A DNA stretch of 64,000 bases. Origin: Amoebophrya sp. A120. Lineage: Eukaryota; Sar; Dinophyceae; Syndiniales; Amoebophryaceae. Location of the stretch: the NCBI GenBank assembly GCA_905178155.1, contig CAJINV010000008.1, positions 3,701,533 to 3,765,532 of the forward strand. The letters are read 5' to 3'. Positions 53,481 to 63,100 of this stretch are shown here, piece after piece (positions within the stretch are counted from its first letter, which is position 1; every line of letters starts with the position of its first letter). The notes beneath the pieces were generated by a model that saw only the letters and a list, made by a program, of their open reading frames with translations, had not been told where the DNA came from and did no database searches. Both the position numbers and the translations under genes were made by a program.

Positions 53481-56220
53481 ATGGCTATCACTGTGGAGCA
53501 ATCTACTTCCAACAAGTCCGACGCCGGTGGCGTCGACAAGATGAAGCAGTTGCGCGGAGGAGCTGCAGCTCCTGCGGGTGCTGGAGCGGGTGGTACTGGG
53601 ATTGAAAATACCCTGATCAACAAAACTTCTAATCCCACCACCTCCACCCGAGGCAACGCGGCCACCACGACGACCAGCAACATGATGGGTCCGGCGGAGC
53701 TGAGCAGCAACAAACTGAAGAAGTTTAAGCTGTACATCCCCTCGGTCTCGTTCATCGAACTCTGCTCCTGCTTCTTCATCGTCGGCTTGTATGGGAAGTT
53801 GCTCGTGTACTTTTTCCACGAGAAGGACGGCGTCGCGAGCTCCAGCCAGTGGCATTTGTTCCTGCACAACTCCCTAGCGGTGTTGGTGTACGGCTGCTTC
53901 TGGCGGTTTCTGCAACAGCGCTGGATGAAGTGGAAGGCGTATTGCGCGAAAAATCCGGAGACCGCCACGGTGCTCAAGTTTCTGCTCGGCGGGAACGTGG
54001 ATCTGTTCTCGGGGATCAGTCGCAATGGCCGGAGTTCGACGTCGTCCCGTGGGACGATCATGTCGCAGGAGCAGGAAGGGCTGGAGGCGAACGACTCCGG
54101 GCGTATTTCTGCCGAAATGGGCAGTTCTGGCACGACCATGAAGGGCAAGCAGATGAATGACGAGAAGGAGATTAGTGGACTACTACACCAACAAGCCAAC
54201 ATCCCGACCAACACCAATCTGAAGCTGCAGCATGACAAAAAACAGGGCTTTGCCTACGACCTGTCGTACGACGACACCGGCGCGGACAGCACCGGGACGG
54301 GCGAAGACTCCAGCCCCTGCGCCGGCAATTCCCCCCCGTGGGACAAGAAGACCGGGTTTTTTGGCACCAAAACTGGCGGTGAAAATAACCGCACGACCGA
54401 GGATTCGTCTCCGGATTTGAAGAAGAGGACCAACAGTGCTGACGGTAGTTGCAAGGATAATTCATCTTCCAAGATCACGAACAGCACGACGACGAACAAG
54501 CCGGTTTTTCCGCTCGCGAAGCCTAGTTCGGACGACATCAAGCGTTTGGTGAATTTGTCAGAGATGACGTACGACACGGTGGTGGACCCGGCCAGCGAAG
54601 GGATCCGCGTCGGGTGGGGGCACGCGCTGATCGTGTGTCTCTCCTACTGGTACCGGGCCTATTTCATGCACTGCACCGTGGAGCGCATCTGCACCACGCA
54701 CCTCTTTCGCGACAACGACCTGATCCACGCCTTCGTGTCCCCGCTGGCCGGCCGCTTGGTCGCGATGGTGGGCGAGCAGGTGTTCATGTGGAACGCGGTC
54801 ATCCCCTGCGTCTGCTGGGGCCCCTACAAACGGTTCAAGTACTACATGCTGTGCGGGCTGGTCGCGTTCGCGGAGCAGATCTCCAACATTGGAGTCATCA
54901 AGCGCCACTACGGCTTTTTCTTGCTCGAAAACTCCACCTGGACCATCGTCTTCACGGTCATCTTCTGGCAGATCTTCAAGAAGCGCTTCTTCATCTGCCG
55001 CTTGTCCTCGGCCCCGAAAGAGGTCGCGATCGCGGAGGAAGAGGAAGAAAAGTTGATGAAGAACCACGGTTATCCTGTGCAAAAGTATCGTACTCGTAGT
55101 AATCGCGATCATGCATGACAAATATCCCTTTTATAGGTAAATCAGCATTACAAATTCCATTTCTCTTCTTGAAAAAACTTGTGATGCAATTTATACTAGT
55201 ACGATACTTTTGCAATGCATAACGGTGCGTTCGAAGAAGATTTGACGTCGGCCGGGGACCTGCGCAAGCGTGGTTCCTCCGCTGCTGGTGGTATTTCCTC
55301 GTCCACGACCTCGTCCTCGTCTAAGCTGCCCAAGGCGGGGGCCTATGAACTGCAAAAGTATCGTACTCGTATAAATGCATTAATACAACTTTTTTCAGCA
55401 TGGCAAATAAAATTTGTAATGCTGATTTGCCTTGGCAAAGAAATTTGTAATGCAAGACCTGCATTTATACGAGTACGATACTTTTGCACAGCATAGGGCA
55501 ATGCTGCAGGCGAAGAAACTGGCCGAGAACCTCCGCACCAAGATCGTGAACTTCCGCAAGCTATCAAATGCAAAAATGTCTGGGTCTGGAAGAATGCATG
55601 TTTGTAATGCTTGTCTGGCATGAGTCTTAAATCTGTCATGCACGTTACCCAAGAGCCCCGCTTTTCTGTCATGCAGAGACGCAGTTTGTCATGCAGAACA
55701 GGCAACACCTAGGTAGAAGCTCCGAGACTTGTCATGCGGAGCCAGCACTTGTGGCCTCTTCATGATACGCCGCCCAGCATGACAAGTTTCCAGACCCAGA
55801 CATACTTGCAATGCATACAAGCCGCGCACGCTGCGCATGCTGGTCTTGACCCGGTTCGTCGCGTTGCTGGCGGTGGGTCTGTTCATCGGGTACGAGCTGT
55901 ACTTCGACCTGCCCATGTACTACTCGCTCTGGGACTCCACCTACCTGAAGCAGGACTACGACCTGCAGTTCTACCCGCAGGGGCTGAAGCACTCGCTGCA
56001 GTGCCACACCATGGTGGAGAACACCTCCAACGAGCACTGGCGCCCGGTGATGCTCTGGCAGGCGGCCAACTACACCATGGTTCCGCTGGCCATGGTGCTG
56101 CTGTCCTCCCTGACCTACGACCGCAAGCGGGTCTTCATGGGCCTGGACCGCCGCGTCTTTTTCGACGTGTCGGAGAAGATAGGAAAGTGCACAATTCCCC
56201 TGCTTCCCTCTTCTTTGTAA
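53481..56220 (+). CDS. Polytopic membrane protein, unknown function, four exons
   Basis: Exons 53481-55070, 55227-55343, 55501-55561 and 55823-56220 give 721 residues. I count about eight hydrophobic segments, among them FIELCSCFFIVGLYGKLLVY (about residues 92-111), LFLHNSLAVLVYGCFW (about 126), HALIVCLSYWYRAYF (about 380), VFMWNAVIPCVCW (about 434), YYMLCGLVAFAEQI (about 454), TWTIVFTVIFWQIF (about 489), VLTRFVALLAVGLFIGYELY (about 599) and MVPLAMVLLSSL (about 690). A hydrophilic Ser/Asp/Thr-rich loop lies between segments two and three. The protein is unusual in its many Trp, Tyr and Cys residues near membrane segments. No family is recognised. Three introners fall within 752 bp and split the loop between the sixth and seventh segments. 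Confidence 0.65.
55071..55226. mobile_element. Introner, family E (short), membrane protein intron 1
   Basis: The 156-bp element begins TATCCTGTGCAAAAGTATCG and ends CGATACTTTTGCAATGCATA. The direct repeat ACGGT is exact. Subterminal GCATGACAAAT and CTTGTGATGC are present. This is the smallest intact introner in the window. Confidence 0.93.
55344..55500. mobile_element. Introner, family E (short), membrane protein intron 2
   Basis: The 157-bp element begins TATGAACTGCAAAAGTATCG and ends CGATACTTTTGCACAGCATA. Flanks GGGCC and GGGCA differ at one position. It lies 117 bp after the previous introner and belongs to the same family. Confidence 0.9.
55562..55822. mobile_element. Introner, family A, membrane protein intron 3
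   Basis: The 261-bp element begins TATCAAATGCAAAAATGTCT and ends ACATACTTGCAATGCATA. The direct repeat CAAGC is exact. Its 3' half reads, in reverse complement, like the 5' half of the element at 46731. Removal joins FRK to PRTLRMLVLTR. Confidence 0.93.
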
Positions 56221-57060
56221 ATGTTGTACTTATCTATGCACCACGGAAAAAATAGAAGTGTAACTGTTCGTGTAGAAGTGTCGCGGCCAAGATCAAGAAT
56301 TCGGGTTATGTTGCAGGAGCTGGATTTTAGAACTAGAAGTGTTATGTCTATCATCCAGGCCGCCGCTGCTGGACCAGGTCATGTAAGCTGTGCCTAGAGG
56401 GAAAGGATGGCTTCGGCTTTTAGTTTTATTTGCAGGACAAATGAGGGGGAGGCGGAGTAGTTGTGCACTCTCATAAAGGGCGGGTTGGATCTCGGTCATC
56501 ACGTCTAAGGAAAATGCCGCCGGGAACGGAGGATACCTGCCGCGGGGGCAGTAAATTCGGTGGATGTAGTGGACAGGGTGTACTGGAAGATTTCTTGGAG
56601 AAGACGAAATCAATCGTAGCGTAGTTTTCAACTACGCAGTTGAGAAACGATTGCAGTACTGTTGCAGCACTTTCTTTGGGGAACGAAAAATATTTGCGGT
56701 AGGCACTGGAGTTTTTCAGGAAATTCTCTTGATGTCCTCTAGTGGCTCATGAAAGAATATCAACGACAGATAGACGACAAAAAAAACAGAATTTTCAAAC
56801 CTCGAGTCTAGATGTAGATTCGTTTTTTACGCACTTTTAGTTTTACATGCAGCGACAATTTGAATAATAAATACGTATTGCTATGATCGCAATCAATTTC
56901 AATATGTGGATGGCTTCTCAAATGCAAGAGCGGATGTACGTTCACTGAAATCGCACCAGCTTGTTGTTCAGTAACAGGAAAAGCGATTTCAACATCAACA
57001 CCGAAAGCGAAATGAAATACGACCACTTAGTACGTAGTACAGCAACGACTTAGCGACAAG
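56221..57060. other. Spacer before the retrotransposon
   Basis: No gene or introner end is recognised. AT content rises toward the retrotransposon border. Confidence 0.45.
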
Positions 57061-57152
57061 TAGTTTCACGCACGACCGATAATATGTCACAGTAGGTAAA
57101 AAAATTCCCCGATAATATTTTGTGATCCCCCACGCACGACCGATAATATTTT

Positions 57153-60100
57153 GTGATCCCCCACGCACCAGTCCGACCCGAAGTCCTGGAAGCAAGGGAG
57201 CGGCTGCCGACACTAGACGACCGAACAGGAGGCGGCGGAAGCTTTGGAGGAAGCGGAAAGCTCCCGTTCTTCGGTGCCTACAACAAGTACGTCGAACACA
57301 TAAGCCAGCCGCGGGGCGCACTGGACACCGGCCCCGCCGGGAACCGTTTGCAGGATGCGGAGGGCGCCGGCATTGGCCACGCTGCTCACACCCACGAAGC
57401 GCTCGACGCGCAAGCGCAGTTGGCGGACGACGCCGCAACTGAGGCTTCAGTAGCTCGACGGTGGGGGGATAAGAAGTCCAGCACGAGCGGCGCTGCGCGG
57501 CGAAGGGCGAAGCGGCTAAAGCGACAAGCAGGAGACTGCGCGGCACCGGCGCACCAGGGAGCGTGGCCTTCAGTCGGTAAGACGCTCAGGACGGCGGCGG
57601 CGGTAGTAGCCTCCTGCGGCGCTGCCATGATCGGGGCGATCGTCCCTTGGCCAACAGCACGGCCGCCAGCACAGCAGGATGACGTGTTGACACTCTCGCC
57701 CACCAACGAGACCGTCGCGCCGCCGAGAACTACCAGAATGCTGTTCCAGAAGGCGAAGTGGTCTGTCTATCGGGAGGAGATGACGAAGTACCTCCAGGCG
57801 CACCCAGTAACCCAAAAGACAACACTAGCGGACCGGGCGGAGCTATTCAGATCAGCAGTTGTCGAGGCGTCAAAGAAAGCGATTCCCCGGGCCACCGCAA
57901 AGCCAAGGAGACGAGCAGAAAAACAGAAGCAGCAGACAGAACTTGAACTAGCCATCGCCATGCGAAACTCTTGCAAGCGCATGACGATCGTCGCGAGGAC
58001 AGCCGAGGGCCGCCAGTACTGGTCCGACCAGACAAGACAAGCAACAAAGCGCATAGTAGCAGCGGAGAACGACCGCAAGCGGAAGGCGTTCCGGCGGGAG
58101 GCAGAGCGAGCCCAGCAAACAACCGCGGGGGCGTTCCGTTTGTTGCGGCAGCTCGAGGCAGGAGGGCGACCCGTTCGAGCCGAAGCGAAGGTCTTGACCC
58201 ACCGAGGGAAGCAGCACAGCCAAGGCCTGGCAACGGTCTTTGCAGAGCACTACGGAAGCCTCCCGCAGCTACCGCAGCAAGAGGTAGACAGCGCAAGGAC
58301 GGAGGCGGAGGAAGTGTTCCGGGCGGAGATACCAAAAGACGCAGGCGTCACGTTCTCCCTAGACGAAGTACAGGCGGCCATCTCGTCCCAGGCAGGCTCG
58401 TCGGCGGCAGGGCCGGACGGAGTACAGGGGGCGCAGGTGAAAAACCTGCCGACGGAAGCCAAAAAGTTTCTAGCCAATTTCTTCAGCGAGTGCGCGACGA
58501 CGGGGGTCTGCCCCAAAGCGTATAAACGGGAAAAGCTGAAGCCGCTCCTCAAGGCAGGCAAGCCCAACCACCTGCCGGGCAGCTACCGCCCCGTTGCCCT
58601 CACGTCCGTGGTGTGCAAAATCCTGGAGCGCTGCGTGCAGCAAAGGGCGAGGCAGCTCTTCGTCTCCTCCGGCCTCCCAAGCAGGAGCCTCAGACAGTAC
58701 GGAGACAGCAAAGGGCGAGGCGCGGCAGAGCATGTCGCAACCCTGGCGGCCCGTGCGCAGCAGACCTTCCGAAACGGGCGCAAAAGGGCCACGGTCCTCC
58801 TGGACCTCAGTACTGCTTTCGACCGCCTAGAGGCGAACAAGTTTGCCGCCGAGGCGCTCCGATCCCGCTTTGTACTCCCCCCGCAGCAGCGCGTCCAGTT
58901 TGTCCTGCTGGTCCGGTGGATGAGAAACTTCTGCCTCGATCGTTTCCGAGTAGTAGAATACGACGGCGGCAGAACGGAAGCCCATGCGGTCCGGCAAGGG
59001 GTGCCGCAGGGCACAGTCTGCGGCCCGACGATATGGTGTTTCTTTTTCAACGCAGTTGCCCGCTGTGTGGAAGACCTGGCGCCGGGGTTGGATGTGTTCC
59101 TGTACATGGACGACGTAGCCCTGTCCCTGGACTACATCGACCCAAAACAAGCCCAGGCGATCCTGCAGACCGCCTTGAACCGCATTGCTGCTTGGTGCTC
59201 CTCCTCCAACATGGAGCTTTCCCCCGGCAAGTGTTCGGTCATAATCCTCCAGCGAATGTACGTCGGGGAGACGCAGGAGTTGCCGCTGCACATCAACGGC
59301 GTTCCACTTCCATACGACGCTGCGCCGAAGTTTTTAGGCGTTTCGCTGGATAGGGAGATGAAGTTCACGACCCACGCACAAAAAACCGTCGCAAAAGCAA
59401 GACGCCGTATGGCCGCAGTGCGGGCATTGAGCAGGAACAGTTGGACGCGGGGGGCCGACATTCGGGTGATGTATCGGCTCTTCGTCGAGTCGCTCTTCCG
59501 CTACGGCTTGGGCACGTACTTCCCAGCGCTTCCACAGAAGGAAAAGGCCGAAATGGAGCAAATCCAGCAGCAGGCGGCGCGCCTGATCCTCGGGGCCCCG
59601 AGAACAGCAAACGGGGAGGCTGTGGTGTTTGAAGCAGGCCTGCAGTCTCTGAGCGACTTGACAACCGTGGAGGCAGCGGCCTTAGTCGGCCGAGCAATGT
59701 CGCGACCACAAGGAGACCCCCTGCGAACCGAGGTGGAAAGGGGCGCGCAAGTAGTCGATTGGGTGGATCGGGCGTTCGAGGCCATCACCGGGTCCGCTCT
59801 CCCAGGGGGGACAGAAGTACAGGTCGAGCACGGGGGCTGTCTGCCGCAGGACGGGATCAGCTCCGTGCATTGCGCGATCGAGGCCGGAAAGCTGCGCTTT
59901 GATCCCTATGGCGTCCCGGACGTCGAGCTGCGGCGCGCGACGCAGGCCGCGGACATCGCGATCTACACGGACGGCTCGGTGCGGGAATTTTGCTACTCCG
60001 CCGGCATCGTGGTAGACGGGGGCGAAAACCTCTACGAAGAGTACGCCTGGCCATGCGGCTGCTTTGGTGACTCCTTCGACGCGGAGCGACAGGCTTTGTT

Positions 60101-63100
60101 GGGTTCCTTCATGTTGATGCAGGACCGAAGCGAGTTTGCGGGGACGCGTGTCATCCTGGTGACCGACTCCCAGTCGAACCTGGAGGCCCTTTTGAATCCC
60201 CGCATACGCGATGAGTCCGATGTTGGTCTCTATAATGCACTGGCGGGAGCAGTCGAGAACGTCCAGCATTTGTGGCTGGTCTTTACGAAATCCCACCGGA
60301 ACGTCGTCGCAGGGAACGAGGTGGCCGACAAGTTGGCCTCGCTAGTAACCAAGCACAGCAGCAACTTCAACGATACGGGCGCCCGCGTGACACATCGACA
60401 AGTGAAACAAGAAGTGCAGCGATCAGTCAAAAACGCAACCCGCAAGTGCCTCCAAGGGCGGGGGGAGAAAGCGCCAGACGCGGAGGGAGGTTCCAAAACC
60501 CTCAGCACCCTGCTAGGGGTGTCGGAATTCAAGAAGAACCCAGTGGATTCCGTCTGCGCTACACGGGAAGACGAGATCTTGTACAACTGCGCCCGCTTGG
60601 GTTTGGCCTGCTCGGATAGCACGGGACGGGACTACGCTTGTCCCTTCTGCAGTAGGAAGGGTGTTCGAGGAGAAGAGGCCTCCACCTGGCACCTCGTCGC
60701 GGGTTGCCCAGAGCTGGAGAGCCTTCGGATTCCGCCAGAGGATGCCTGCGAAGAAGTAAACGGACCGTTCGTGTGGGGTCCGCATTTGCTTCAAGACGAC
60801 CCAGCCTGGGGGGTCGAGTACCTGGCCTGCGTCCGCGATCTCCTGAAGGAGCCGTACGAAGAAGAAGACTGCGGGGAGGACTGTGATGACGACGACGAGG
60901 CAGACGAGAGAAGCATTGCGGCGCCGGACGAAACTGCAGATGACGGGTGGCAAGGCGGCGGCGAACTCGAGCAGGACGCAGATCCGGAGATGTTGTGGGC
61001 AGCCGCAGGCGACTACGTCGGGGTGCCGGAGCGGGAGCGGAGCCATGCGGTCGTTGTCCCGGGGGGACGTTCGAGAGGCTGTTGGAGCCTCGCTGCCCTA
61101 ACCGCAGCAGGAGAAGCACTTGGTTGGACGGGTCCGGGGATTCGTCGTCCAGGCTGCAGCGTCTCCGTGGGGAACCTCGTACACCTGCCGTCCACCAGCC
61201 GAACAGCGGATGTTGGTGTACGCGCGACCGACCTCGCGCAACAGCCCTGGAACAGCAGCCACGACCACAAATTCCGACTACAACTAGCAGCATCTGCAGC
61301 AGCGAGAAAGATCAGCGTTTGCAAAAAAGTAGCGCCAGGACGTCCCCCACCAACCCCGCGCACCCACACAGCCGGCCCAGAAGGGGGGTGGGGGCGTCCG
61401 GCACGCAGGAGGCTGGACACCTCCCCGCCGCCGAGCCGACCCATCCATTACGACCTCCACGCTCCTCTCCACGATCTATTCATCACGACCTGCCGCCTGT
61501 CGCCAGTTCCCGCCAACCCCACGTTCCTAACGGCCCCACCTCCGGAGCCCAGCAACAACCGCACGCAAGGGCGGGAAGCTGCTGGTGGAAGCTCGGCAAC
61601 GGCAGTGATCTTACGACGGTATGGTGTCGATTTCGGGGGGAGCGTAGAGACGGCAGAAGCAAACCGAACCGGGACGCAGCAGCTACAGGACCAGCATACC
61701 GTGCTAAGAGCAAAGCAGCAGAAGGAGCCCCCCACGCGACTGCCGGGCGCCAACACCAACCAGTCCCGTTCCCCGGAGCCCCAGACCAGCCGCACACGAG
61801 CACAGGAAGCCGGACACGGAAGCCGGGGCGCGGGGAGTCGCGCGCGGGTGCGGTCCTGTCGCTTCGGCGCAACGGGAGTGCTCCTACGGCAGTATGGTGT
61901 TGATTGCAGACGGGAAGCAGGGACGCCAGGTGCAGACCAGTCAGGGACGCAGCAACGCAGGGGCCCGCATACCGTGCTAAGAGCAAAGCGGGGAGAAGAG
62001 CCCCCCACGCGAACGCCGGGCGCTAACAACAGCCAGCCGACGCAACAGCAGCGCCAGCAGACAACCCGGAACACGGGCGACACAGCTGCCGCGACACCTC
62101 TTCTGCTCATAACCGGTTGCGGCACTCCGGGCCGCGGAACGAGTTTTGGCCGCATCACCTGGACATCGGAGCGCGAGGCTCTGGGAACGACAACTGAGTC
62201 GGGAGGTGGACGACGCCATGAGGTGGACCCAAAAACTACCGCTGCGCTACGGGAACTCGACCACACCAAGCAGAGCGATGACCAAGCGACAGGCGGCGCC
62301 CAGTTTGTACGGGGCAACAAAAACCATCCACCTGCGCCACGGCTCGTCATCACCGGCAAACCGGCGCACATCTTCGACTTCTCTTTGGCGCCAGGCGGCA
62401 GCAGCGACGACCACAAGTTCCGCCTAGCAGCATCCTCAGCAGCGAGAAACGTCAGCGTTTGCGAAAAAGCAGCGCCAGGACGTCCCCCACCAACCCCGCG
62501 CACCCACACAGCCGTCCCAGATGGGGGGTGGGGGCGTCCGGCACGGTATTCTAGTACTTTGCTGCTATGTGATGTTGTTAGTTTATCTCCGCGTGCGATT
62601 TGCTTGGTCTCTCATGCTCATTTCCCTCCGGTGTTTCCCTGTCCGAACTTCTCAAAACAGCATGGGCGCAGGAGGATTGACGCCGGTTGCAGCCCCAATT
62701 TCCCTCAGTACCTGCCGCTCCGCCCCGTCCACTATACGTTCCCCGCGACCCGACCTACGAAGCTCTCCTCCGACCTCCCACAAGCACACGACGCTGGAGA
62801 CGGAAGCTGGAGTTCGAGGGATTTCGCTCGGCCGCCTCCACGGTCCTGTTGCATCGCCGAGACGGGAGTGATCTTACGACGGTATGGCGTTGCTTTCGAA
62901 CGGAACGGAGGGACAGCAGAAGCAAACCGAACCGGGACACAACAGGTGGAGGACCGCCATACCGTGCTAAGAGCAAAGCAGCGGAAGGAGCCCCCCACGC
63001 GACTGCCGGGCGCCAACACCAACCAGCCGACGCAGCAGCAGCGCCACCAGACAACCGGGAGCACGGGCGACACTGCCACCGCGAGGGAAAAAGCAGCGCC

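Noticed and set aside
11488-55822. Elements as DNA-level eliminated sequences like ciliate IESs
   Set aside because: TA-rich ends and direct repeats would fit, but I know of no such elimination in dinoflagellate relatives; removal at RNA level is the simpler reading. Genomic reads lacking the elements would reopen this.
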